23,419 nucleotides of DNA from positions 1 through 23,419 of the forward strand of contig CAJTVD010000061.1 in assembly GCA_910579495.1 (NCBI GenBank), in the 5' to 3' direction. The stretch comes from an uncultured Lachnospiraceae bacterium. Lineage in GTDB: Bacteria; Bacillota; Clostridia; Lachnospirales; Lachnospiraceae. A program made the translations under genes and the position numbers. Shown here piece by piece: positions 7,403-14,990 of the stretch; positions within the stretch are counted from its first letter, which is position 1, and every line of letters starts with the position of its first letter. The notes beneath the pieces were generated by a model. It was given only the letters and a program-made list of their open reading frames with translations. It did no database searches and was not told the origin of the DNA.

Positions 7403-9527
7403 AATCCTCCTCGTCAAATTTGTCTATTGTTTTGTCAATATTTTGGAATAGTTCTGACAACTCTGGAAGGATGGAAGCATCTATAGCTCCTTCTTTGATC
7501 ATTCTTGAAAGATCTTTTGCCATTTTGGAAGCTGTCTTCATTTTTTCCAGCTCTTTTTCTGTTCTGTCTCTATGGATCAAATTCATCTTCTTTAGTTCTG
7601 AGGCAGTTGGCATGTTAAATTCTAAGGCATAATCATTTTTTATACATTGATCCATTTCAGATTCCAATTCTTGGATCCCATCACCAACACCACATATCCT
7701 CACCCAGGCTCTGGAACGGGTAATTGCCGTAAATAAGATATTTCGCACCTTACGTAACTCAATATTCTGTGAGCAATAATCAGCATTCAAAATATATACC
7801 ATAGGCGCTTCATTTCCCTTTGCCCTATATATATGGGAACAGGTAATGCTTCCTTCCACCTTAAAAGTATCTCTGTTTGTTCCCACTCCAATTAGATTGG
7901 ATGCTATCCCATTGGCAAGCAAATACTTTCTAAAATCAGCATAATCTGACTTTGCATAATAAGTATCAGGAAATATTACCAATACATCGTCCGGGTCTAA
8001 TTCATCCTTTTCAATATTTTTTTTGATCTCATCGGAAACCCATTTGTATTCTTGTATTTTATTGGTAAATTTTTTAATACTGACAGCATCATTTTTATTA
8101 AGCAATTCCGTAAAATATTTTGGCGCCGCCTCTTCGCTTCTTACAAGTTTTACATATTTCCCATTCTCTAATGTACCCGACATAACTTTATAGCCAATAT
8201 CAGTCCATAAACCACTTTCGCTGAACAACTGAACCAGACCAGCTTTCCTATAGATCCCAAACCCCAAAGCATGTGCCAGAGTCAATGCCCATGGGGTATT
8301 ACGATAACAAATAGGCAATACAATATCTTGTCTTGCTTCGCATCTGCTATTTTCCAATATTACTTTTGGAGTACCATCCAGATTGGTTCCAAACATTTCT
8401 TCTAAAGAAGGCATACTGTCATTTCCAAGATTCTGTAATTCGTCATATGCAAAAATTACTCTTTTAGGTGTTTTTAATAATTGATAACATAATCTGAAAA
8501 AATCGCTTGGCATATCCTGAGCCTCATCGATTAGTATTGCATCATATTCTTCATAGCTTTCGTTTTCCGAAGCATTGACTGCTTCACTGCATATCCCATC
8601 AAACGCCCGATTCACCCCATATTTGCTTTTGGCATTTGTATAAGTTACTGGTGTTAAACCAATTTTTCTTGCAGCAATCGAATAAATCCCTTCTTCTGCA
8701 TAAGTCCCCCATGCATGAAGAATATGCAATTTGTTCCAATCTGGCTCATCATTAATAAATTCCCTGGAAAAATTAGATATCATTTCACGAAACTGCTGAG
8801 ACAGAGAACGAGTATAATATGTTACCGCTATATTCCAATCCGGATATTGTGCATGTAAATATGCTGCCTTTAAAGCCAAAACAACCGTTTTGCCGGAACC
8901 AGCCAAACCACGTATTCTTTGTGGCCCTTCCGGCACTTCATAAGCTGCCTTCTTTTGCCATTGATCAAGATTGGCAATTTGTTTTTCTATCTCTTTTATT
9001 TTTGCCCCCCGAGAAGCTGTTTCCTTTACGTTTCTTCTTTGCTTTTTGGGTTTCATGGTTGATATTTTCTGAAGAGCCTCTATCAGTTTTTCGTAATATG
9101 ATGAATCAAATCCAACAATATCTTTTTCCAAAACATCTTTTAAGTCATCCTTATAGGCATAAAAATATTCTGAAGTCGATTTGGGTATTTCTCCTATTAT
9201 TAAATAAGTAATTACATTAGGCTCTACTGCCAGACGACGCCCTTTTCGCAATGATTCGTAACTGTTTAATGTATTTGTTATTTGATAGTACAGGCTATCC
9301 TGCTGATCCTGAGCGTCCCCATTATTTTCAAAAATAAAAGCTACCATTCCTTTTTCTTTTGTAACTAATAAAGCATCGATCGTTACCATTCTATCAGTAG
9401 TCGCAGACAATGGATACGATAAGAACAAAGTTCCTGTATACTTTTTTTGTACTGAACTCATAGCTTCAATCAAATCATTGGCGGCAAATTGATTTTTTAT
9501 TGCACCTCTTACGATGTCAATCGCCAT
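7395..9527 (-). CDS. UvrD-like SF1 helicase/ATPase with N-terminal domain
   Basis: The 710-residue protein has an N-terminal domain (1-160), a basic linker (about 158-175) and a superfamily 1 motor. Motor motifs: Q motif LDQWQ (187-191), Walker A GLAGSGKT (207-214), Walker B LIDEAQD (332-338), YDELQ (361-365), CYRNTPW (407-413), CSHIYRAKGNE (563-573) and FTAITRSRAWVRI (599-611). The N-terminal segment TIDALLVTKEKGMVAFIFENN (from residue 49) resembles the core of NERD or other PD-(D/E)xK nucleases (D51, E67), but the lysine expected two residues after the glutamate is an asparagine. It is therefore either a degenerate nuclease or a substrate-binding domain. A start ATG at 9527 follows AAAGG by 8 bases. 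It overlaps the DUF2290-like gene. Such helicase-plus-partner pairs are common in defence islands; the role here is inferred. Confidence 0.85.
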   Translation of the reverse strand: MAIDIVRGAIKNQFAANDLIEAMSSVQKKYTGTLFLSYPLSATTDRMVTIDALLVTKEKGMVAFIFENNGDAQDQQDSLYYQITNTLNSYESLRKGRRLAVEPNVITYLIIGEIPKSTSEYFYAYKDDLKDVLEKDIVGFDSSYYEKLIEALQKISTMKPKKQRRNVKETASRGAKIKEIEKQIANLDQWQKKAAYEVPEGPQRIRGLAGSGKTVVLALKAAYLHAQYPDWNIAVTYYTRSLSQQFREMISNFSREFINDEPDWNKLHILHAWGTYAEEGIYSIAARKIGLTPVTYTNAKSKYGVNRAFDGICSEAVNASENESYEEYDAILIDEAQDMPSDFFRLCYQLLKTPKRVIFAYDELQNLGNDSMPSLEEMFGTNLDGTPKVILENSRCEARQDIVLPICYRNTPWALTLAHALGFGIYRKAGLVQLFSESGLWTDIGYKVMSGTLENGKYVKLVRSEEAAPKYFTELLNKNDAVSIKKFTNKIQEYKWVSDEIKKNIEKDELDPDDVLVIFPDTYYAKSDYADFRKYLLANGIASNLIGVGTNRDTFKVEGSITCSHIYRAKGNEAPMVYILNADYCSQNIELRKVRNILFTAITRSRAWVRICGVGDGIQELESEMDQCIKNDYALEFNMPTASELKKMNLIHRDRTEKELEKMKTASKMAKDLSRMIKEGAIDASILPELSELFQNIDKTIDKFDEEDYE

Positions 9528-9550
9528 ATTAAATACCTTTACCTTTCAAA

Positions 9551-9556
9551 ATTATA
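9551..9556 (-). promoter_or_regulatory. Possible -10 box of the helicase pair
   Basis: A perfect TATAAT on the minus strand lies 24 bases before the helicase ATG, leaving a short leader that still includes the AAAGG site. No good -35 hexamer is found 16-18 bases upstream, so this is tentative. Confidence 0.3.
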
Positions 9557-9596
9557 TTCTTGCTGCTATCTATTTAATCATGTATTGAATATACAA

Positions 9597-9669
9597 AAGC
9601 ATGTTTAAAAAAATATTCCCTATAAATGTAGTACGCATACTTTATAAAAAATAGTTTTTAAACATGCTT
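9597..9669. repeat. 73-base nested palindrome between rnfB and the helicase pair
   Basis: AAGCATGTTTAAAAA (9597-9611) is perfectly complementary to 9655-9669. The 43-base centre contains further self-complementary pieces (AGTA/TACT around CGCA, flanked by TATAAA-like and TTTATA-like arms), so the whole could fold as one long branched hairpin. It lies 30 bases past the rnfB stop and 70 bases before the helicase start. On the minus strand the outer arm ends in a short T-rich stretch, so it could terminate the RNF transcript. It could equally be a scar or miniature element marking the edge of the AT-rich cassette. No second copy was noticed in the window. Confidence 0.6.
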
Positions 9670-9699
9670 AAGTCTTTTGGTAATTTGTCGTTTACTATA

Positions 9700-10497
9700 C
9701 TAATGAGCCACTATGGACTTCCTGGGGCATTTACTTGCACAGGCTCCGCACCCTGTACACTTCCCATGATCAATGGTGGCATTAAAGTCTGCCACCTCTA
9801 CTGCCTGGGAAGGACAGTTTTTCTTACAGAGCTGGCATCCGATACAGCCCACAGAACATTCCTTCATGGTAACCGGCCCCTTTTCCCTGGAACTGCATGC
9901 GACCACATATTTGGCGTCATAAGGGATCAAAGTGATCAGGTTCTTGGGACACACTGCCACACATTTCCCACATGCCTTGCATTTTTCTTTATCTACTACC
10001 GCTACACCCTTTTCCACATGGATAGCGTCAAAGGGGCAGGCCTTCACACAGCTTCCAAACCCCAGGCACCCGTAATTACAGCTTTTTGCGCCGCCGTTGG
10101 GTACGAAAGACAGCATCCGGCAGTCCTCTATGCCATGGTATTCATAATCCAGGGTGGTTTTGTCACAGTCCCCCTGGCATTGTACATAGGCGGTCATCCG
10201 GACGCTTTCCCCTGCTTCCACCCCCATGATACCTGCGATCACTTCTCCTACCGGCTCGCCTCCCACAGGGCAAGCGTTTACCGGGGCTTCTCCCTTGGCG
10301 ATCGCCGCCGCCAGGCCGCTGCAGCCCGGAAAACCGCACCCGCCACAGTTGTTGCCTGGAAGGGCCGCTAATACCGCTTCCTCTTTTTCATCTACTTCCA
10401 CTTTAAATTTAATAGCTGCCACGCCCAGAAATAAGCCGATCAACAGCCCTGTGCCGCCTACCACTGCCACGGCCAGCAATACTCCCATGATATTCAT
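9700..10497 (-). CDS. rnfB: RNF complex subunit B (ferredoxin-type)
   Basis: RnfB takes electrons from reduced ferredoxin and passes them within the membrane RNF complex. The 265-residue protein has an N-terminal transmembrane helix (about 4-28), then the CGGCGFPGC cluster (C51, C54, C59, C76). Four ferredoxin-like motifs follow: C140/C144/C150/C154, C173/C176/C179/C183, C214 or C218/C221/C224/C228, and C247/C250/C253/C257. This Cys-rich, several-cluster form is typical of clostridial RNF. I chose the ATG at 10497 because AGGAGG lies 6 bases upstream; longer readings would run into the rnfA end. It is the last gene of the operon, 10 bases after rnfA. The nested palindrome at 9597-9669 follows. 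Confidence 0.97.
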   Translation of the reverse strand: MNIMGVLLAVAVVGGTGLLIGLFLGVAAIKFKVEVDEKEEAVLAALPGNNCGGCGFPGCSGLAAAIAKGEAPVNACPVGGEPVGEVIAGIMGVEAGESVRMTAYVQCQGDCDKTTLDYEYHGIEDCRMLSFVPNGGAKSCNYGCLGFGSCVKACPFDAIHVEKGVAVVDKEKCKACGKCVAVCPKNLITLIPYDAKYVVACSSREKGPVTMKECSVGCIGCQLCKKNCPSQAVEVADFNATIDHGKCTGCGACASKCPRKSIVAH

Positions 10498-10507
10498 ATT
10501 CCACCTC

Positions 10508-11086
10508 CTAGAGCAGTCCTGAGAACCCGCAGAAAGCAATTGCCATCAATCCTGCGGTAATCAGCACAATGGGCATTCCCTGAAAGGACTCGGGGATATC
10601 ATTGTATTCCATCTTTTCCCTGATACCTGCCAGAATCACAATGGCTATGGTAAAGCCAAGGGCTGTGGCAAAGCCATTTACGATCCCGGTAAGGATCCCG
10701 TAGTTCTTCTGCACATTGGTAAGGGCAACCCCAAGCACCGCACAGTTGGTGGTGATCAGCGGCAGATAAACGCCAAGGGCCTGGTACAGGGGTTTCATAA
10801 ACTTTTTCAAAAACATTTCCACAAACTGCACCAGTGCCGCGATCACCAAAATAAAAACAATGGTCTGCAGGTAAGTCAGGTCAAAGGGTTTTAGTATGTA
10901 TTGATAAATAGCCCCGGCAACAGCAGAGGCAAGGGTGATAACAAAAATTACCGCTGTTCCCATGCCTGCCGCTGTCTCGGTCTTTTTGGATACCCCAAGG
11001 AACGGGCACAGCCCCAGGAACTGGCTTAACACTACATTGCTTACCAATGAGGACGAGATCAATACGATCAGCAACTCTTTAATCAT
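10508..11086 (-). CDS. rnfA: RNF complex subunit A
   Basis: RnfA is a polytopic membrane subunit that pairs with RnfE in an inverted arrangement. This 192-residue protein has about six transmembrane segments. The conserved cysteines C27 (FLGLCPFLG) and C115 (TTNCAVLG) are those thought, with their RnfE counterparts, to hold a [2Fe-2S] cluster inside the membrane. The ATG at 11086 overlaps the rnfE stop by 8 bases, and GGAG lies 10 bases upstream inside rnfE, so translation is probably coupled. An earlier in-frame start exists but would lengthen the protein with a basic stretch lying inside the rnfE reading frame and absent from the family. Confidence 0.96.
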   Translation of the reverse strand: MIKELLIVLISSSLVSNVVLSQFLGLCPFLGVSKKTETAAGMGTAVIFVITLASAVAGAIYQYILKPFDLTYLQTIVFILVIAALVQFVEMFLKKFMKPLYQALGVYLPLITTNCAVLGVALTNVQKNYGILTGIVNGFATALGFTIAIVILAGIREKMEYNDIPESFQGMPIVLITAGLMAIAFCGFSGLL

Positions 11087-11855
11087 TGTTCTTCTTCTCC
11101 TTTCCACTGATGCTGCCGGATGCCGCTTCTTTCGGCCCCAAATGGCCTTCCTCCAAGGCCTCACCGTAAAAACGCCTGCTGCAGCCAGAATCCGCGCAGT
11201 TCATACAGTCGGAATTGCAGCCAGACTGGATCTTGGACATATCCCTGCCCTTTTTCTCCCCGGCGATCTTCACTTTGTTCTGTATGGCCGTCAGGGCCGC
11301 CAGCACGAAGAACGCTCCCGGCGCAAGCACAAAGATACTGCAGGGCACATAGCTTTTTGGCATAACTGCTGCTCCAAAGAGTTCTCCCGCCCCTAACAGT
11401 TCTCTCACTGCGCCAATGATTGTAAGGGCAACGGTAAAGCCAAGCCCCATGCCAATGCCGTCAAAAAGGGAAGGGATCACACCGTTTTTGGAAGCATAGG
11501 CTTCCGCACGCCCTAAAATGATACAGTTTACCACAATCAGGGGAATGTAAAGCCCCAGGGCGTCATACAGAAAAGGAATAAACGCTTTTAGCAACAACTC
11601 TACCACTGTCACAAAAGAAGCGATCACCACAATAAATGCCGGGATCCTCACTTTGTCCGGTATGATTTTCCGCAGCAAAGAGATAAACATATTGCTGAGG
11701 GCTAACACCACCATTGTGGTAAGCCCCATGCCCAGCCCGTTGATTGCCGATGTGGTGACTGCCAGAGTCGGGCACATTCCCAGCATCAGCACAAAGGTAG
11801 GATTTTCTTTTACCAGCCCGTTGATAAGCCGTTCCCATATCTTATTCTGTTTCAT
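11079..11855 (-). CDS. rnfE: RNF complex subunit E with Cys-rich tail
   Basis: RnfE is the membrane partner of RnfA. The 258-residue protein has about six transmembrane segments and the matching cysteines C28 (LGMCPTLAV) and C111 (VNCIILG), expected to share a [2Fe-2S] cluster with RnfA. After the last helix, a hydrophilic tail of about 55 residues carries four cysteines (C213, C217, C220, C225) in CNSDCMNCADSGC, a spacing that suggests a metal or Fe-S site. Proteobacterial RnfE lacks such a tail. The ATG at 11855 has GGAGG 5 bases upstream and overlaps the rnfG end by 14 bases. Confidence 0.96.
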   Translation of the reverse strand: MKQNKIWERLINGLVKENPTFVLMLGMCPTLAVTTSAINGLGMGLTTMVVLALSNMFISLLRKIIPDKVRIPAFIVVIASFVTVVELLLKAFIPFLYDALGLYIPLIVVNCIILGRAEAYASKNGVIPSLFDGIGMGLGFTVALTIIGAVRELLGAGELFGAAVMPKSYVPCSIFVLAPGAFFVLAALTAIQNKVKIAGEKKGRDMSKIQSGCNSDCMNCADSGCSRRFYGEALEEGHLGPKEAASGSISGKEKKNND

Positions 11856-12459
11856 AGCCGCCTCCTAACTGGGTCTGAAAATAGTAAAGACCGCCGTTTA
11901 CCGCCGTGGTAATTGCATTGGTGGTAATGGTCGCGCCGCTGATGGCATCGATCTGGTTTTCCGATGTGGCGCCTGTTTTGGTATAGGCAAAAGCGGTCAC
12001 GTTTTTGTCTGCAAACTGGGGCTTTAGCACGTCTTCCGCTTTCATGCCAAGCCCTGCGGTCTCTGAGATCGCCAAAATGGAAATCCCGTTCAGGGTCCCC
12101 TCATTCTGGATCCCCATGGTAAATGTGATATCGCCCCCATAGCCCTCATGGCTGGTTACCGTAAGCACATAGCCAAGCCTTGTACCGTCTTTGTCCAGGG
12201 CTGCCAAAAGGTTTTCAATGGTAACGCCCTCAAATCCTGCTTCCTTCCATTGGTCCTGCCACTCCTGCCCTGCTTCCGGAAGGGAAAGTGCCTGAAATTC
12301 CGAGGCGGATGCAAATACCTCCCCATATGCTTTCTTTGCCGCCTCTTCCTCAGCTCTTGCAATGGGCTCTTTGGTAATTTGATACACAAATCCCAGGACC
12401 AGGCCGGCACATAAGGTGATCAGAAAAAGGATGGCAGCGTCTTTTAACATCTTTTTCAT
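11842..12459 (-). CDS. rnfG: RNF complex subunit G (flavoprotein)
   Basis: RnfG carries covalent FMN on the outer face of the membrane. The 205-residue protein has one N-terminal transmembrane helix (about 8-27) and an FMN-binding domain. The flavinylation site is T177 in DAISGATITT, the motif that ApbE recognises; SETAGLGMK (132-140) is also conserved. The ATG overlaps the rnfD stop as ATGA (4 bases), with AAGGAGG 9 bases upstream within the end of rnfD, a sign of translational coupling. Confidence 0.97.
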   Translation of the reverse strand: MKKMLKDAAILFLITLCAGLVLGFVYQITKEPIARAEEEAAKKAYGEVFASASEFQALSLPEAGQEWQDQWKEAGFEGVTIENLLAALDKDGTRLGYVLTVTSHEGYGGDITFTMGIQNEGTLNGISILAISETAGLGMKAEDVLKPQFADKNVTAFAYTKTGATSENQIDAISGATITTNAITTAVNGGLYYFQTQLGGGYETE

Positions 12460-13388
12460 GCTCTTTCCCCTCCTTTTCCAAAGGCTTTGGGCATGGTCAC
12501 CTTTTCAATCAGCGGCGCCAGCAGGTTGCCCAATATAATGGCATAGGAAACGCCCTCCGCAGAAGGCCCAAAGATCCGGAAGATCCCGGTAAGCAGGCCC
12601 AGGACGATACCATACAGGTACTGCCCGTTTTTGGTAATGGGCCTTGTAACATAGTCGGTAGCCATAAAAAACGCACCCAACATCAGGCCGCCCCCAGCCA
12701 GGTGCGCGCTGATAAACGGCAGGTTGATGCCATGCCCTCCGAACAATACAAGGAAGACCACAAAAGTAGCTATGTAACTGCCTGAAATTTTTAAGTCAAT
12801 GATGCCCAGGAGTAAAAGGATACATGCCCCTATGACGATGGCGATCATGGAAGTCTCGCCAATAGTACCGCCGCACTTTCCAATCACCATATTCAGGATA
12901 TCCACACTCTCTCCCGCTTTCAGGCTGGCAAGAGGGGTGGGGCCTGTATAGGCATCACACTCAAAGTTGCACATAATAGATGTATAGGAAATCAGCAGAA
13001 AGCACCTGGCGCCCAAAGCCGGGTTCATAAAGTTCTGCCCCAGCCCGCCGAAGAGCATTTTCACCACCAAAATGGCAAAGACGCCTCCAATCACCCCAAT
13101 CCACCAGGGGGCTGCCGGGGGAAGGTTCAGCGCCAGTAAAAGCCCGGTCACCACCGCCGAAAAATCACCGATGGTCACCTTTTTTCCCATTCCCTTCTCA
13201 TATAAATATTCTGTCAGTACGCATGTAACTACTGTTATCAATATTAAAATAAGCGCATCCAACCCAAAATTGTAAATGCCAAAGCCCGCCGCAGGAAGCA
13301 AAGCGATCACTACCGCCAGCATGATATTACTGGTGGTGACTTTTGACCTGATATGGGGATTGGATGAAACCTTCATCAAATCACTCAT
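12456..13388 (-). CDS. rnfD: RNF complex subunit D (flavoprotein)
   Basis: RnfD is a polytopic membrane subunit with covalent FMN and is considered part of the ion path. This 310-residue protein has about nine to ten transmembrane segments, with NFMNPALGARCFLL near 119-132. The flavinylated threonine should be T151 in DAYTGPTPLA, where many homologues have SGATPLA. The tail GGHGINLPF...ATDYVTRPIT is typical. The ATG at 13388 follows AGGAGG, and the gene starts 15 bases after rnfC ends. Confidence 0.97.
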   Translation of the reverse strand: MSDLMKVSSNPHIRSKVTTSNIMLAVVIALLPAAGFGIYNFGLDALILILITVVTCVLTEYLYEKGMGKKVTIGDFSAVVTGLLLALNLPPAAPWWIGVIGGVFAILVVKMLFGGLGQNFMNPALGARCFLLISYTSIMCNFECDAYTGPTPLASLKAGESVDILNMVIGKCGGTIGETSMIAIVIGACILLLLGIIDLKISGSYIATFVVFLVLFGGHGINLPFISAHLAGGGLMLGAFFMATDYVTRPITKNGQYLYGIVLGLLTGIFRIFGPSAEGVSYAIILGNLLAPLIEKVTMPKAFGKGGERA

Positions 13389-13403
13389 CGTATTTCCCTC
13401 CTC

Positions 13404-14720
13404 CTACTTTTTCTTCTTTGCAAGCTGCATCTTGCGCATGGATTTAATCACCTGGGTCAGGGGGCGCTTAGCGGGGCAGACATAGCTGCAGCATCCGCAT
13501 TCGCAACACTCCATGCCATTATTTTTAAGGAACGCTTCCTCATTATAATGCTCCGCATAATCCGACAGTTTCCGGGGAACTATCCGGCTGGGGCATACCT
13601 CCACGCATTTGCCGCAGTTGATGCAGGGGCTTGGCTCCATGGCGGATACATCGTCCCTGGTCATACATAGCAAAGCGGAGGAAGTTTTGGTAATGGGCAC
13701 ATCCAGGTCAAAAATGCCAAAGCCCATCATAGGGCCGCCGGATACGATTTTTACGGGCAGGTCTTTAAAGCCCCCCGCCTCATCCACCAATTCCCGGTAA
13801 TTGGTCCCAATCCTCACCTTGAAATTGGCAGGGGCTACAACAGCGTCCCCTGTGATGGTGACAATCCTGTACATCAATGGCCTTCCCCCGATCACCGCAT
13901 TATAAATGGCAATCACTGTATCCACATTGTTGACCACGCAACCTGCATCTGCGGGAAGCATGGCGGAATGGATCGCACGCCCTGTGGTGGCATAAATAAG
14001 CTGCCGCTCAGACCCCTGGGGGTACTTGGTCTTTAAAGCCTTAACAGTAATTTTGGGCTCATCTGCCACAATTTTTTTCAAAGCCTCAATACAGTCGGGC
14101 TTATTGTCCTCCACTGCCAGTATTCCCCTTGCATTTTCAAACAGGCTTAGGGAAACCTTAAGCCCCCCTATCAGTTTTTCCGGCTCTTCTATCATTTTCC
14201 GGTAATCAGATGTAAGATAGGGTTCACATTCTGCACAGTTTACGATTACATATTCAATATTTTCAGGGGACTTGGGGGAAAGCTTAACAGCCGTAGGAAA
14301 ACCAGCGCCCCCCATTCCCACAATTCCTGCTTCCCGGATAATCGCAATCTTATCATCACGGGTAAGCTCTTCAAAGGGGATCATTTTCCGCCACTTGACC
14401 TCGTTGTATAAACCGTCGTTCTCTACAACGATACTCATTACATTGTCCCCGGTAACTATCCGTCTTGGCTCAACCGCCTTGACAGTACCCGAAACAGTCG
14501 CATAAATGTGCGCAGAAACAAAGCCCCCCTCCTTTGCAATCATCTGCCCTGCCAGCACTTTGTCTCCTTTTTTGACAATCGGCTGTGCAGGTGCCCCAAT
14601 GTGCTGGGACAATGGATACACCAAATCGCCCTTGGGCAATACTTCCCTGATTGGCGTATCCTTGGATAAATCCTTGCCGTCATAAGGATGGATCCCTCCC
14701 ACAAACGTTAATCTCGCCAC
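13404..14720 (-). CDS. rnfC: RNF complex subunit C (NADH-binding)
   Basis: RnfC is the peripheral subunit where NAD+ is reduced. The 438-residue protein has an N-terminal barrel-sandwich domain (GGIHPYDGKDLSK, then VKKGDKVLAGQMIAKE), an NADH/FMN domain with GMGGAGFPTAVKL and an SLBB-type region. Two 4Fe-4S motifs lie near the C-terminus: C366/C369/C372/C376 and C405/C408/C411/C415. The start is a GTG at 14720, which begins the conserved ARLTFVGG and has AAGGG 6 bases upstream; no in-frame ATG fits. It is the first gene of rnfCDGEAB, transcribed from the promoter at 14784-14812. Confidence 0.97.
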   Translation of the reverse strand: MARLTFVGGIHPYDGKDLSKDTPIREVLPKGDLVYPLSQHIGAPAQPIVKKGDKVLAGQMIAKEGGFVSAHIYATVSGTVKAVEPRRIVTGDNVMSIVVENDGLYNEVKWRKMIPFEELTRDDKIAIIREAGIVGMGGAGFPTAVKLSPKSPENIEYVIVNCAECEPYLTSDYRKMIEEPEKLIGGLKVSLSLFENARGILAVEDNKPDCIEALKKIVADEPKITVKALKTKYPQGSERQLIYATTGRAIHSAMLPADAGCVVNNVDTVIAIYNAVIGGRPLMYRIVTITGDAVVAPANFKVRIGTNYRELVDEAGGFKDLPVKIVSGGPMMGFGIFDLDVPITKTSSALLCMTRDDVSAMEPSPCINCGKCVEVCPSRIVPRKLSDYAEHYNEEAFLKNNGMECCECGCCSYVCPAKRPLTQVIKSMRKMQLAKKKK

Positions 14721-14751
14721 TCCATTCCCTTCTTTCCTTTTATATTTTATC

Positions 14752-14770
14752 AGTATGTTAACTGAATACT
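14752..14770. promoter_or_regulatory. Palindromic site in the rnf leader
   Basis: AGTAT and ATACT flank a centre containing GTTAAC. The site lies just after the predicted rnf transcription start and before the ribosome binding site, a position suited to an operator. It does not fit the clostridial Rex consensus. The regulator is unknown. Confidence 0.3.
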
Positions 14771-14783
14771 TTTCATCCTTTTA

Positions 14784-14812
14784 AATATACTATTTTTTTG
14801 TCGTATTTACAA
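14784..14812 (-). promoter_or_regulatory. Predicted sigma-A promoter of rnfCDGEAB
   Basis: On the minus strand TTGTAA (14807-14812) and TATATT (14784-14789) are 17 bases apart. The predicted start near 14777 gives a leader of about 57 bases before the GTG of rnfC. Confidence 0.6.
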
Positions 14813-14935
14813 CTGATTTCTTTGACGGAATATGACAGGAAATTTTATACATTAACATTGTAGATACTGTTATTTCCCCCACAGGGCTTTTCAAAAAGTT
14901 TTTTGTCGAAAACACTACAGTATTTCAAAAAAATA

Positions 14936-14944
14936 TGCTAAACT
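14936..14944 (+). promoter_or_regulatory. Possible extended -10 of the YprB-like gene
   Basis: TGC followed by TAAACT lies 47 bases before the ATG at 14991. The hexamer 17 bases upstream is a poor -35. The remaining 14721-14990 gap is AT-rich and holds nothing else recognisable beyond the rnf promoter and palindrome. Confidence 0.3.
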
Positions 14945-14990
14945 AAACAGGTAATACTTTTTGCAGGATGAGCAGGAACGGGGGATTTTT

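Noticed and set aside
7395..9527. An active PD-(D/E)xK nuclease in the helicase N-terminus
   Set aside because: D51 and E67 fit, but the needed lysine is replaced in FENN, so only a degenerate or unrelated domain can be claimed.
9664..10371. A 235-codon open frame on the plus strand opposite rnfB
   Set aside because: It lies wholly antisense to rnfB, has no recognisable domain and reflects the cysteine/glycine codon pattern of rnfB.
14752..14812. A Rex-binding site in the rnf promoter
   Set aside because: The region has TTGT...ACAA halves but not the 18-base TTGTTAA-N4-TTAACAA pattern.
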